Positions 8,234 through 16,995 of a stretch of DNA of 24,394 nucleotides are shown one piece after another. Location of the stretch: the NCBI RefSeq assembly GCF_028069655.1, contig NZ_JAMCOS010000003.1, positions 1 to 24,394 of the forward strand, written 5' to 3'. Source of the DNA: Acidovorax sp. NCPPB 4044. GTDB taxonomy: Bacteria; Pseudomonadota; Gammaproteobacteria; Burkholderiales; Burkholderiaceae_C. A program made the position numbers and the translations under genes. The notes beneath the pieces are model-generated. The model saw only the letters and a program-made list of their open reading frames with translations, made no database searches and was not told the DNA's origin. Positions within the stretch are counted from its first letter, which is position 1; every line of letters starts with the position of its first letter.

Positions 8234-9922
8234 ATGGCAGAAACTGACAACCAGGGCGTCGCACTCGGCAGCGGGACACAGCTGCTGCTGGAGCTGGTGA
8301 ACGGCGAGCAGTGCCTGGCCGCCAACAACCTGCCGGGCGCGCTCAAGCACTTCACGACCGCGCTGGCGCTGGACCCGCGCCGGCCCGACGCGTGGCTCCT
8401 TACAGGGCGCACCTTCCTCAAGATGGAGAACTGGGCCAACGCCATTCCGGCGCTGGAGACGGCCCTCACGCTGCAGCCGCAGATGGCCGACGCCCAGCAC
8501 GGGCTGTCGCTCGCGCTCTTCAACGTGGGGCGGCGCGAGGAGGCGCTGGCCCTGATCGATTCGGTGTGCCAGCGCGGCGGCAATTCCGCCATGTGGGTGA
8601 TGCGGGCCTTCCTGCACAGCCAGGCCGACCGCGACCCGGTACGCACGCTGCACGCCTACCAGGACTGGGGGCGCCGCTTCGCCGATCCGCTCACGCGCAA
8701 GGCCGCGCCATTCCCGAGGCTGGACCGCGATCCGCGCCGCAAACTGCGCATCGGCTACGTGACCGCCGATTTCCGGGAGCATTCGATCGCGTTCTTCATG
8801 CTGCCCGTGCTGCGCCACCACGATCCCGAGGCGGTCGAGGTGCACGTGTACTCGGGCGGCCACCGCGACGCCATCACCGACACCCTGCAGGCCTGCGTGC
8901 CCCACTGGCACGACATCCATGCGCTGAACGACGACGCGCTCCACCAGCTCATCCGGTCCCACGGCATCGACGTGCTGGTGGACCTGGCAGGCCACACCGC
9001 CGGCAACCGGCTGCTGGTGTTCGCCCGCCGGGCAGCGCCCGTGCAGGTCACCTGGCTCGGGTTCATGCTGCCGCTGGGAATGAAGGCCATGGACTACCGG
9101 CTCACCGACATCGGCATGACCCCGCCGGGGCAGGAGCCCCACTACAGCGAACGCCTGTTCCGCCTCGCCTGCATGGCGAGCTACGCGCCGCCGACCTACG
9201 CGCCCCTGTGCGAAGAGCCGCCGATGCTGCGCAACGGCCACCCCACGCTGATTTCGCTGAACAACTCGGCCAAGGTAACGGACGCGATGCTGGGCGTCTG
9301 GGCGCGCATCCTGCAGGCGCGGGCCGATGCGCGCCTCATCATCATGGTCAAGGAGCGCACGGCGGATGCCGCGCAGGCGGCGATGCAGTCCCGCGTGGAG
9401 GCGGCCGGCATGCCGCTGGACCGCGTGTTCGTGCTCCACCAGCAGCCGCTCAACCAGTTCATGGAACTGGGGCACATCGCGGATCTGGCACTCGACACCG
9501 CGCCGATCTCGGGCGGGACCACCACGCTGCACGCGCTGTGGATGGGGTTGCCGATCGTCGCGATGGACGCGGAGCGGGGCGTGGACGCCAGCACCGCGCG
9601 CACGCTCCAGGGCGTGGGCTATGCCGACTGGGTGGCCACCGACGAGGACGGATACGTCGCACGGGCGCTGGCGTTCCTGGACGACCCCGGCACCCTGGTC
9701 CGCCTGCGGCGCGAGACGCGCCAGCGCCTGTCGGCCTGCCCGCTCATGGACTACGCCAGCCGGACGGCCGAGCTCGAGAAAGCCTTCCGGCTCATGTGGC
9801 TGAACCATCTGGAGGGGCGTGACCGCTTCCTCGACGTGTTCGCCGACCCCGGCCCGGCGTTCGAACGCCTCGGGGCCGGCACCGGCGGCCAGGAACGCGC
9901 GCACGCCGCGCCCTCTGCATGA
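8234..9922 (+). CDS. TPR/SPINDLY-like O-glycosyltransferase (GT41), probable flagellin glycosyltransferase
   Basis: This looks like a bacterial relative of O-GlcNAc transferase, expected to attach a sugar from a nucleotide donor to Ser/Thr of protein in the cytoplasm. From the ATG at 8234 (MAETDNQ) it has 562 residues. About 20-150 are tetratricopeptide-like helices (ALKHFTTALALDPRRPDAW). The catalytic part follows with IGYVTADFREHSIAFF (H183, matching the family's conserved His), DLAGHTAGNRLLVFARRAAPVQVTWLG, SLNNSAKVT (K347) and the donor-site LDTAPISGGTTTLHALWMG. The frame is open back to 8135, but those 33 residues are not family-like and no Shine-Dalgarno settles the start. First gene of the plus operon. 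That flagellin is the target is inferred from position between motA and fliC. Confidence 0.88.
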   Translation: MAETDNQGVALGSGTQLLLELVNGEQCLAANNLPGALKHFTTALALDPRRPDAWLLTGRTFLKMENWANAIPALETALTLQPQMADAQHGLSLALFNVGRREEALALIDSVCQRGGNSAMWVMRAFLHSQADRDPVRTLHAYQDWGRRFADPLTRKAAPFPRLDRDPRRKLRIGYVTADFREHSIAFFMLPVLRHHDPEAVEVHVYSGGHRDAITDTLQACVPHWHDIHALNDDALHQLIRSHGIDVLVDLAGHTAGNRLLVFARRAAPVQVTWLGFMLPLGMKAMDYRLTDIGMTPPGQEPHYSERLFRLACMASYAPPTYAPLCEEPPMLRNGHPTLISLNNSAKVTDAMLGVWARILQARADARLIIMVKERTADAAQAAMQSRVEAAGMPLDRVFVLHQQPLNQFMELGHIADLALDTAPISGGTTTLHALWMGLPIVAMDAERGVDASTARTLQGVGYADWVATDEDGYVARALAFLDDPGTLVRLRRETRQRLSACPLMDYASRTAELEKAFRLMWLNHLEGRDRFLDVFADPGPAFERLGAGTGGQERAHAAPSA

Positions 9923-11076
9923 CGACGGCCGGCCCGCTGCCTCCTGACCCCATTCCCTTGCTGGTGCCGGACGTGCCGGCGCCCGAGGCGCTGCTACCGT
10001 ACCTGCAGCGCATGCATGCCGCGCGCTACTACTCCAACGGTGGCCCCCTGGTGCGCGAACTGGAAGAGCGCTTCGCCGCGCACTTCTGCGTGCCGGCGGA
10101 GCAGGTCGCGACCGTGGGCAGCGCCACGCTCGGCCTGGAACTGGTATTGCAGGCCCTGGGCCTGCGCGCGGGTGCCCGCGTGCTGGTGCCCACCTTCACC
10201 TTCGCCGCCACCGCGACGGCCGTGTTGCGCGCGGGGCATGTTCCCGTGCTGTGCGACGTGGACGCTGACAGCTGGCTGCTCACCCCGGACATCGCGCGGG
10301 CCGCGCTCGCGGCCGGGCCCCTCGATGCCGTCCTGCCCGTGGCCGCGCTCGGCATGCCCCACGACATGGCGCAGTGGCAGCGGTTCGAGCAGGAGACCGG
10401 GCTGCCCGTCGTGGTCGATGCGGCGGCAGGCTTCGGCAGCCAGCGGCTGGGAGACGCCGCCGGGACGCTCGTGTTCAGCCTCCATGCCACCAAATCGCTG
10501 CCGGCCGGTGAGGGCGGCTTCGTGGTCTCCACGCGCCCGGGCCTCGCTGCGCAGGTGCGGCGCCTGTCCAACTTCGGCATCAATCTGGATCCTGCCAGCC
10601 GCATGCCCATCGGCGCTCTGGCTGCGGTGGGCACGAACGCCAAGATGAGCGAACTGCATGCGGCCGTGGCGCTGGCATCGCTTGAGCGCTGGGACCAGGG
10701 GGCGCTGGAGCGGCGCGCGCTGCACCGGGAAATGCAGGGCGCGCTGGCACATGCTGCCGGGGGGCGGATCGCATGGCAGGCGGCCGGGCCGGCCGGCGGC
10801 ATCATGGCCCCGACGCTGCTGTGCGCGCGCATGCCCGATGCCCGCTCGCGCGAACGTCTCGAAGTGCTCTGTGCTCGCCAACACATCGCCACGCGGCGCT
10901 GGTACCAGCCCCTCATGCACCGCATGGAAGTGCTGATGTCTCGGTCCGCGGCCTTGCCGGCACCTCGGGCGGAGGCACTGGCCGATACCCTCGTGGGCCT
11001 GCCGTTCTTTCCGCACATGGACAGCGCGCAGAAGCTGCGCCTGGCCAATGTGATGGCGCAGGCAATGGGCAGGTGA
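9919..11076 (+). CDS. DegT/DnrJ/EryC1-family sugar-nucleotide aminotransferase
   Basis: Members of this PLP-dependent family transaminate keto-sugars on nucleotide carriers. The 385-residue product shows the fold-type I layout: a GSATLGLEL loop (about 67-75), PTFTFAATA, the aspartate pairing with the pyridine nitrogen in VVVDAAAGFG (D167) and the Schiff-base lysine in HATKSLPAGEGG (K192). The lysine is retained, so this is an aminotransferase rather than a dehydratase of the RfbH/ColD type. It overlaps the GT41 stop as ATGA. The substrate cannot be read from sequence. A 4-keto-6-deoxy or 4-keto-3,6-dideoxy sugar is likely from the neighbours. Confidence 0.88.
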   Translation: MTTAGPLPPDPIPLLVPDVPAPEALLPYLQRMHAARYYSNGGPLVRELEERFAAHFCVPAEQVATVGSATLGLELVLQALGLRAGARVLVPTFTFAATATAVLRAGHVPVLCDVDADSWLLTPDIARAALAAGPLDAVLPVAALGMPHDMAQWQRFEQETGLPVVVDAAAGFGSQRLGDAAGTLVFSLHATKSLPAGEGGFVVSTRPGLAAQVRRLSNFGINLDPASRMPIGALAAVGTNAKMSELHAAVALASLERWDQGALERRALHREMQGALAHAAGGRIAWQAAGPAGGIMAPTLLCARMPDARSRERLEVLCARQHIATRRWYQPLMHRMEVLMSRSAALPAPRAEALADTLVGLPFFPHMDSAQKLRLANVMAQAMGR

Positions 11077-11210
11077 TGGCGCAGGTTTTCATGGGTTCCG
11101 TTCGTGACAATGGCGCGCAATGCGGCCGCACGGTGCGGTGCCGGTGCGACCGGATTCCCGCGTGCCCGGTCCTCATCGCCGGCAGCAACACACCACCCGA
11201 ACACTGATCT
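11077..11210 (+). other. 134-bp gap inside the island operon
   Basis: This is the only sizeable gap in the plus-strand operon, between the aminotransferase stop and the Rieske start. It is GC-rich; no convincing promoter, hairpin with T-run or small gene was seen, and the Rieske ATG lacks a clear Shine-Dalgarno. It may mark a junction where the gene order was altered, or hold an unrecognised promoter. Confidence 0.3.
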
Positions 11211-12356
11211 ATGCCGACGAGCGTCCTTTCTCCCCACTTCTACCGTGACCCGGCGCACCACGCGCAAGAACTGCAGGGGTTGTTCCGCGATTGCTGGGTT
11301 TTCGTCTGCATGCGCTTCGAACTGGAGGGCCTGGTGCACCGGGGCCTGCGCGTGGGCGACGTGTCGCTGCTGGTGCAGTGCGACAGCCAGGGCCGGCCCC
11401 GCGCCTTCCTGAACGTCTGTTCGCACCGCCATGCCCAACTGTGCGAATCGGGCCTGCACCGGGGACCTGCGCGGTGCCCTTACCACGGCTGGGTGTACGA
11501 CCGGGAGGGGGTGCCCGTCGGCATCCCGTCGAAACAGTGCTTTCCCGAGGTGGTGGCCGAACCGACCCGTTTCCGGCTGCAGGAGTTCGCCTGCGAGGCG
11601 GTCGGGCAGTTCGTGTTCGTCCGTGTGTCGGAGACCGGGCCGTCGCTGCGCGACTATCTGGGGGGGCAGTACGCGTTTCTGGAGCGCGCGAGCCAGGGGA
11701 TGCGGGGCCTGCTGGATGAATTCCGGGAGCCTGTCGAGGCCAACTGGAAGATCGTGATCGAGAACGCGCTGGAGGGCTACCACGTGCCTGCCGTCCATGC
11801 GCGCACCTTCATGCAGATCGATGGCATGGATCGGGCCGAGGCGGCGCCGCGTTTCTTTCTGGAAGACCGCCTGCACAGCCACCTCGAGCACGCGGCCGAT
11901 GCGGACTGGGTGGCGCGGTTCGCTCGCATGGAAAGCAAGATCGGCCAGTGGCCGTGGCGCTTCGAGCACTACACCCACCACCACATCTTTCCGAACCTGA
12001 CCGTCACCTCGTTCATGGGATACAGCTTCCACGTGCAATCCTTCGAGCCCACCGCGGCCCGGCAAACCACCGTGCACTCACGGACCGTCGGGGTCGAGTT
12101 CACCGGCGCCAGGCCGGCCGGCGCGAAGATGATGGAACACATCCATGCCGACGGGCATGCCTTCACGCACAAGGTGTTCGCGGAGGACGGGGGTATCTGC
12201 GCGAAGGTCCAGGCGGGGGTGGACCAGGCGCGCCGCCCGGCCATCGTGGGCGCCGGGATCGAGGACCGCGTGGCGCATTTCCAGCAGGCCTATGCCCGGG
12301 CCCTGGAGGCCAGCGGGCCGCAGGCGGCGGAGCCCGCAAAGGTGCACGGGGCATGA
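11211..12356 (+). CDS. Rieske [2Fe-2S] non-heme iron oxygenase, alpha-subunit type
   Basis: Rieske oxygenases use O2 and electrons from a partner reductase to hydroxylate, demethylate or oxidise small molecules. The 381-residue product has the Rieske cluster ligands C70-S-H72 and C89-P-Y-H92, then the catalytic-domain motif [19 protein letters not shown] (about 178-196) with iron ligands H191 and H196. The C-terminal segment [15 protein letters not shown] (about 323-337) fits the ED...VQ.G pattern that usually supplies or neighbours the third ligand. The N-terminus ([20 protein letters not shown]) is typical, supporting the start. No beta subunit or reductase gene is nearby. Sitting between sugar genes and overlapping rfbF by ATGA, it probably acts on the glycan precursor or its acyl group; the substrate is unknown. 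Confidence 0.9.
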   Translation: MPTSVLSPHFYRDPAHHAQELQGLFRDCWVFVCMRFELEGLVHRGLRVGDVSLLVQCDSQGRPRAFLNVCSHRHAQLCESGLHRGPARCPYHGWVYDREGVPVGIPSKQCFPEVVAEPTRFRLQEFACEAVGQFVFVRVSETGPSLRDYLGGQYAFLERASQGMRGLLDEFREPVEANWKIVIENALEGYHVPAVHARTFMQIDGMDRAEAAPRFFLEDRLHSHLEHAADADWVARFARMESKIGQWPWRFEHYTHHHIFPNLTVTSFMGYSFHVQSFEPTAARQTTVHSRTVGVEFTGARPAGAKMMEHIHADGHAFTHKVFAEDGGICAKVQAGVDQARRPAIVGAGIEDRVAHFQQAYARALEASGPQAAEPAKVHGA

Positions 12357-13123
12357 AGGCCATCATCCTGGCGGGAGGATTGGGCTCGCGGCTCAGCGAG
12401 GAAACGCAGCAAAAGCCCAAGCCCATGGTAGAGATCGGGGGGCGTCCGATCCTCTGGCACATCATGAAGATGTATTCGCACCATGGCATCAACGACTTCG
12501 TGGTGTGCTGCGGCTACAAGGGCTACGTGATCAAGGAATACTTCGCCAATTACTTCCTGCACATGTCGGACGTCACCTTCGACCTGGCGAACAACCGCAT
12601 GGACGTACATGAACGCTACGCCGAGCCGTGGCGCGTGACCCTGGTCGATACCGGCGACGTCACCCAGACGGGTGGCCGCCTGCGCAGGGTCCGTCGTTAT
12701 GTGAGCGAGGACGACGCCTTCTGCTTCACCTATGGCGATGGCGTGGGAGATATCGACATCGCGGAGCTTGTCCGGTTCCACAAGAGCCACGGCCGGCAGG
12801 CCACGCTCACCTCCACCCGCCAGCCCGGCCGCTTCGGAGCGCTGCAGATGGAAGACGACCGCGTGCTTTCGTTTCGCGAGAAGCCCGATGGCGGCGGTGG
12901 CATGGTGAACGGCGGCTTTTTCGTGCTGTCTCCGGCGGTGTTCGATCTGATCGAATCGGATGAAACGGTCTGGGAGGCGGCGCCGCTCGAAGCGCTGGCC
13001 CGGCAGGGCGAGTTGCGGGCCTTTCGGCACGAGGGATTCTGGCAACCCATGGATACGCTGCGCGACAAGAACTATCTGGAGCAACTCTGGCAGGGCGGCG
13101 CCGCTCCCTGGAAGTCATGGTGA
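12353..13123 (+). CDS. rfbF: Glucose-1-phosphate cytidylyltransferase
   Basis: RfbF makes CDP-glucose from CTP and glucose-1-phosphate, the first step to CDP-3,6-dideoxyhexoses. The 256-residue length matches the family. The N-terminal nucleotide-binding motif is [20 protein letters not shown] (residues 6-25). Typical family segments follow: [11 protein letters not shown], the metal-site [10 protein letters not shown] (D129) and [12 protein letters not shown] near the end. The frame is open much further upstream inside the Rieske gene, but the start at 12353 is set by the motif and by an ATGA overlap with the Rieske stop. It overlaps rfbG by 7 bp. Confidence 0.96.
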   Translation: MKAIILAGGLGSRLSEETQQKPKPMVEIGGRPILWHIMKMYSHHGINDFVVCCGYKGYVIKEYFANYFLHMSDVTFDLANNRMDVHERYAEPWRVTLVDTGDVTQTGGRLRRVRRYVSEDDAFCFTYGDGVGDIDIAELVRFHKSHGRQATLTSTRQPGRFGALQMEDDRVLSFREKPDGGGGMVNGGFFVLSPAVFDLIESDETVWEAAPLEALARQGELRAFRHEGFWQPMDTLRDKNYLEQLWQGGAAPWKSW

Positions 13124-14217
13124 TCGCTGAAGGCGCGGTGCCGTCGGAACGGTTCTGGGCGGGGCGCAAGGTGTTCCTCACGGGCCATACCGGCTTCAAG
13201 GGAACCTGGTTGTCGCTCTGGCTGCAGCGCCTGGGGGCCAAGGTGACCGGATATGCACTGGAGCCGGATTCCACGCCCGCCATGTTCTCCTTGACTCGGG
13301 CGGCGGACGGAATGGATTCGCGCATCGGCGATGTGCGCGATGCCGCGCAACTCTCCGCCGTGCTGGCGGCAGCGGCGCCGGACGTGGTGATCCACATGGC
13401 CGCCCAGCCCCTGGTGCGAAAGTCTTATGCCGATCCGGTCGGCACCTATGCGACCAACGTCATGGGCACCGTGCACCTGCTGGAGGCGGTTCGGCATGTG
13501 CCATCGGTGCGTGCCGTGGTGGTGGTGACCAGCGACAAGTGCTACGAGAACCGCGAGTGGCTCTGGGGCTATCGGGAGGACGACGCGCTGGGAGGGTTCG
13601 ATCCCTACAGCAACAGCAAGGCCTGCACCGAGTTGGTGGCCGCCTGCTATCGCGATTCCTTCTTTCCGATAGGGCGTCACACGGAGCATGGCGTGGCCAT
13701 GGCCAGCGCGCGCGCGGGCAATGTGATCGGCGGAGGCGACTGGTCGAACGACCGCTTGATTCCGGATTTCCTGCGGGCCGCGCATCACCGCCAGCCGCTG
13801 GAGCTGCGCAATCCTTCCGCCGTGCGGCCCTGGCAGCATGTGCTGGAACCTTTGGCCGGCTATCTCCGGTTGGCGCAGGGACTGGTGGAGCAGGGCGTGG
13901 CACTGTCCGGGGCCTGGAATTTCGGCCCGTCCGATCAGGATGTGCAGAGCGTGGGAGACGTCGTCCGGCAACTGGCCGCATCGTGGCCAGAGCCGGTGGA
14001 CTGCCGCTTCGCCACCGAAGCGGGCGGCCCCCACGAGACGGGCATGCTCCGGCTGGACAGCAGCAAGGCGAGAAGCCTGCTGGGGTGGCACCCGCGCTGG
14101 CCGCTGGCGCAGACGATTTCCAGCATCGCGGGCTGGCATGCCGCCCACCACCGGGGCGAGAACATGCGCTCGATGACCGAGGGCCAGATCGCGTCCTATT
14201 GCGCCAGCGGGCGCTGA
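13117..14217 (+). CDS. rfbG: CDP-glucose 4,6-dehydratase
   Basis: RfbG converts CDP-glucose to CDP-4-keto-6-deoxyglucose. The 366-residue extended SDR has the NAD-binding loop TGHTGFKG (22-29), the active-site [11 protein letters not shown] (from T138) and the catalytic YSNSK (Y164, K168). KCYEN and the downstream [19 protein letters not shown] are characteristic of CDP-glucose dehydratases rather than dTDP-glucose ones. It sits between rfbF and rfbH, the same order as in Salmonella and Yersinia O-antigen clusters. Confidence 0.96.
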   Translation: MVIAEGAVPSERFWAGRKVFLTGHTGFKGTWLSLWLQRLGAKVTGYALEPDSTPAMFSLTRAADGMDSRIGDVRDAAQLSAVLAAAAPDVVIHMAAQPLVRKSYADPVGTYATNVMGTVHLLEAVRHVPSVRAVVVVTSDKCYENREWLWGYREDDALGGFDPYSNSKACTELVAACYRDSFFPIGRHTEHGVAMASARAGNVIGGGDWSNDRLIPDFLRAAHHRQPLELRNPSAVRPWQHVLEPLAGYLRLAQGLVEQGVALSGAWNFGPSDQDVQSVGDVVRQLAASWPEPVDCRFATEAGGPHETGMLRLDSSKARSLLGWHPRWPLAQTISSIAGWHAAHHRGENMRSMTEGQIASYCASGR

Positions 14218-14229
14218 ACACATCTTTTT

Positions 14230-15546
14230 ATGGACAAGTTGAACCACATTCGCGAGCAGATCGCCGCACTCGTCGGTGAGTACGCGGCGCATGCCTATCG
14301 CCCCCAACCCTTTCTCCCGGGTGCCACGGCGATTCCGCCGTCCGGCAAGGTCATCGGAGAAGCCGAGTTGCAGAACATGGTGGCCGCGTCTCTCGACGGC
14401 TGGCTGACCACGGGACGGTTCAACGATGCATTCGAAGCGCGCCTGCGGGATTTTCTCGGGGTCCGCCATGCGCTCACCACGAACAGCGGTTCCTCTGCCA
14501 ACCTGCTCGCTTTTTCGGCGCTGACCTCGCCGGCGCTGGGCGATCGTGCCATCCGGCCGGGTGACGAAGTGATCGGTGTGGCGGCCGGGTTCCCCACCAC
14601 CGTCAATCCCATCATTCAGAACGGGGCGGTTCCGGTGTTCGTGGATGTCGAACTCGGCACCTACAACATCGACGTCGATCTCATCGAAGCGGCGATCTCT
14701 CCGCGCACCAAGGCCATCATGCTGGCCCACACCCTGGGCAATCCGTACAACCTGAAGGTTGTGCAGGCCCTGTGCCGCAAGCACGGGCTGTGGCTGGTCG
14801 AGGATTGCTGCGACGCCCTGGGGTCCACCTACGGCGGACGGCTGGTCGGCACGTTCGGTGACATCGGCACCCTGAGCTTCTACCCAGCCCATCACATCAC
14901 GATGGGGGAGGGCGGCGCCGTCTTCACCAATGACGATGAACTCGCGCGCATCGTCACGTCGTTCCGCGATTGGGGGCGGGACTGCTATTGCGGTCCTGGC
15001 AAGGACAATACCTGCGGAAAACGGTATGGGTGGCAGCTCGGCGATCTGCCGCCGGGCTATGACCACAAGTACACGTATTCGCATGTGGGCTACAACCTCA
15101 AGATCACCGACATGCAGGCGGCATGCGCCCTTGCACAGATGGACCGGCTGCCCGGCTTCATCGCGGCGCGGCAGCGCAACTTCGATCATCTCTCCGAACG
15201 GCTGAAAGGCTGTGAAGAATTCCTGGTGCTTCCCCGGGCCACGGAAGATTCTCAGCCTTCGTGGTTCGGCTTCCCGCTCACGTTGCGCGAAGCCGCGGGT
15301 ACCCGCCGCGTGGATCTGCTGGAGTACCTGGAGCAAAGCCGCATTGGAACGCGGCTGCTGTTCGCGGGCAACCTGACCCGGCAACCCTCGATGCACGGGC
15401 AAACCTACCGGGTGGCCAGCAGCCTGGCCAACACGGACACGGTCATGGAGAACACGTTCTGGCTGGGTATCTATCCGGGGTTGAGTGAAGCCATGATCGA
15501 CTTCGTGGCCGACCGCATCGAAAACTACTTCGGCATCAACTTCTAG
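14230..15546 (+). CDS. rfbH: CDP-4-keto-6-deoxy-D-glucose 3-dehydrase (E1)
   Basis: RfbH is the PMP and [2Fe-2S] enzyme that removes the C3 hydroxyl of CDP-4-keto-6-deoxyglucose. In characterised systems it needs a reductase (RfbI/AscD, E3) to finish. The 438-residue product has the hallmark replacement of the PLP lysine by histidine ([15 protein letters not shown]221 matching the known H220). The cluster ligands fit C194-x57-C252-x1-C254-x7-C262 exactly, which is the spacing described for E1. It starts 12 bp after rfbG with no obvious Shine-Dalgarno. No E3 gene is present in the window. Confidence 0.96.
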   Translation: MDKLNHIREQIAALVGEYAAHAYRPQPFLPGATAIPPSGKVIGEAELQNMVAASLDGWLTTGRFNDAFEARLRDFLGVRHALTTNSGSSANLLAFSALTSPALGDRAIRPGDEVIGVAAGFPTTVNPIIQNGAVPVFVDVELGTYNIDVDLIEAAISPRTKAIMLAHTLGNPYNLKVVQALCRKHGLWLVEDCCDALGSTYGGRLVGTFGDIGTLSFYPAHHITMGEGGAVFTNDDELARIVTSFRDWGRDCYCGPGKDNTCGKRYGWQLGDLPPGYDHKYTYSHVGYNLKITDMQAACALAQMDRLPGFIAARQRNFDHLSERLKGCEEFLVLPRATEDSQPSWFGFPLTLREAAGTRRVDLLEYLEQSRIGTRLLFAGNLTRQPSMHGQTYRVASSLANTDTVMENTFWLGIYPGLSEAMIDFVADRIENYFGINF

Positions 15547-15555
15547 CATTCGACC

Positions 15556-16116
15556 ATGCGTTTCGAAGAAAGTCCCGTGCCGGGCTGCTACCTGATCCAG
15601 CCCGAAGCGCATCCCGACGAGCGTGGGCGGTTTGTGAAGACCTTCAGCCGGGATGCATTCCTGGCCCGGGGGCTGGAATGCGACTGGGCTGAGAGCTTCT
15701 ACAGCGTCTCGCGGCGCGGGGTGCTGCGCGGGCTGCATTTCCAGTTGCCGCCGCACCACCATGCCAAGCTGGTGCACTGCAGCCATGGCCGTCTCTTCGA
15801 CGTGGTGGTCGATCTGCGCACCGGGTCGCCGACCCAGGGCCGTTTTGCCACCTTTGAGCTCGATGCCGAGCGCGGCAACCAGGTCTATATACCGGCCGGG
15901 TGTGCCCACGGTTGCTATGCGCTGACCGAAGGGGCGACCATCGTCTACCACGTCACCTCCGCCCACGCACCACAATATGACGCCGGCATCCGTTGGGACT
16001 CTGCCGGCATTCCCTGGCCCGACACCCAGCCCCTGCTGTCGGCGCGCGACCGCGAGCACCCCCGGCTGGGCGATTTCGACAGTCCCTTCGCGATGCCAGG
16101 GGGGGGCTCCGCATGA
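15556..16116 (+). CDS. RmlC-like sugar-nucleotide 3,5- or 5-epimerase
   Basis: RmlC-family cupins epimerise C3 and/or C5 of nucleotide 4-keto-sugars; AscE, the C5-epimerase for CDP-ascarylose, belongs to this family. The 186-residue product has the family layout: DERGRFVKTF, the base H61 in VLRGLHFQ, AHGCYAL, Y131 in IVYHVT and an aspartate in LSARD (D165) as dyad partner candidate. The second active-site tyrosine (Y138/Y139 in RmlC numbering) is replaced by H137. Following rfbF-G-H, its likely substrate is a CDP-4-keto-(3,6-di)deoxyhexose, which would lead to an L-sugar such as ascarylose. A dTDP substrate cannot be excluded. Confidence 0.87.
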   Translation: MRFEESPVPGCYLIQPEAHPDERGRFVKTFSRDAFLARGLECDWAESFYSVSRRGVLRGLHFQLPPHHHAKLVHCSHGRLFDVVVDLRTGSPTQGRFATFELDAERGNQVYIPAGCAHGCYALTEGATIVYHVTSAHAPQYDAGIRWDSAGIPWPDTQPLLSARDREHPRLGDFDSPFAMPGGGSA

Positions 16117-16973
16117 CCACTGAGCGGCACGTGTTCCTGACGGGCGGCACGGGTTTCATTGGCCGGCATGTGCTGGCATCCTTGCTGGATGCGGGCCACC
16201 GTGTCACCGTCCTGAGGCATCCCGCCAACGCGCCCGTGTCCGCGCATCCTCGCCTTGCCTGGCTGAGCCGCGCCATGGACCGGCTGACTCCCGCTGACCT
16301 GGCCGGCGTGGATGTGCTGATGCACCTGGCCTCGCCCGGCGTGCCGCCGCAGCATGCCGACCGGCAGACACTTTTCTATTGGAATGTCACCGTGTTGCTG
16401 CAGCTGCTCGATGCGGCGCGCGCCGCTGGCGTGCAGAGGGCCGTCTTGGCCGGGACTTTCGCGGAGTACGGGCGCAGTGCCGATGGCTTCGACTTCATTC
16501 CCGCCAGTGCCCCCCTTGCGCCCACCTACGGCTACGCGGCGTCCAAGGCCGCGGGTTTCCAGGCCGCACATGCGCACGCGATCGAATACGCGATGGAGCT
16601 GTGCTATCTGCGGATCTTCTCGGTCTTCGGGGAGGGCCAGTACGCCGGAAACTTCTGGCCGGCGTTGCGCCTGGCTGCGTCGCAGGGCGAAGATTTCTCG
16701 ATGACTCCCGGGGAGCAGGTGCGCGACTACGTGCCCGTGGAGACGGTCGCCCGTGCGTTCGTGCATGCTGCCGAGCGCCGTGACATCGAGGCCGGCAGGC
16801 CCTGGGTGCGCAACGTGGGTTCCGGGGGGCCGGTGTCGATGCACGATTTCGCGCGGCACTGGTGGACTCTCTGGGCCGCTCCTGGCCGGCTGCTCGTCGG
16901 GGCTCTGCCCTATCGGCCCAATGAGGTCATGCGCTGCGTACCCGAGATGGCGGCCGATCTGTTCTTGTCTTGA
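16113..16973 (+). CDS. Extended SDR: NAD(P)-dependent sugar-nucleotide reductase or epimerase
   Basis: A 286-residue extended short-chain dehydrogenase with the dinucleotide loop TGGTGFIG (10-17), a catalytic threonine in AGTFAEYG (T115) and YAASK (Y141, K145). It starts by ATGA overlap with the preceding epimerase; the longer open frame upstream is only overlap. The length and the GTF...Y...K pattern resemble CDP-abequose and paratose synthases, which reduce the C4 ketone of CDP-4-keto-3,6-dideoxyglucose. That step is expected after RfbH. Whether this enzyme or the next one is the 4-ketoreductase cannot be told from sequence. Confidence 0.82.
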   Translation: MTTERHVFLTGGTGFIGRHVLASLLDAGHRVTVLRHPANAPVSAHPRLAWLSRAMDRLTPADLAGVDVLMHLASPGVPPQHADRQTLFYWNVTVLLQLLDAARAAGVQRAVLAGTFAEYGRSADGFDFIPASAPLAPTYGYAASKAAGFQAAHAHAIEYAMELCYLRIFSVFGEGQYAGNFWPALRLAASQGEDFSMTPGEQVRDYVPVETVARAFVHAAERRDIEAGRPWVRNVGSGGPVSMHDFARHWWTLWAAPGRLLVGALPYRPNEVMRCVPEMAADLFLS

Positions 16974-16995
16974 CCTGCAAACGAGGGACAACCAT

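Noticed and set aside
8102..9904. 600-codon minus-strand open frame opposite the GT41 gene
   Set aside because: Same shadow character; the plus-strand frame carries clear GT41 motifs.
13072..16059. 995-codon open frame on the minus strand opposite rfbG-rfbH-rfbC
   Set aside because: It is antisense to three genes with intact catalytic motifs, has low-complexity Arg/His/Gly-rich composition and no recognisable domain; typical of high-GC shadow frames.
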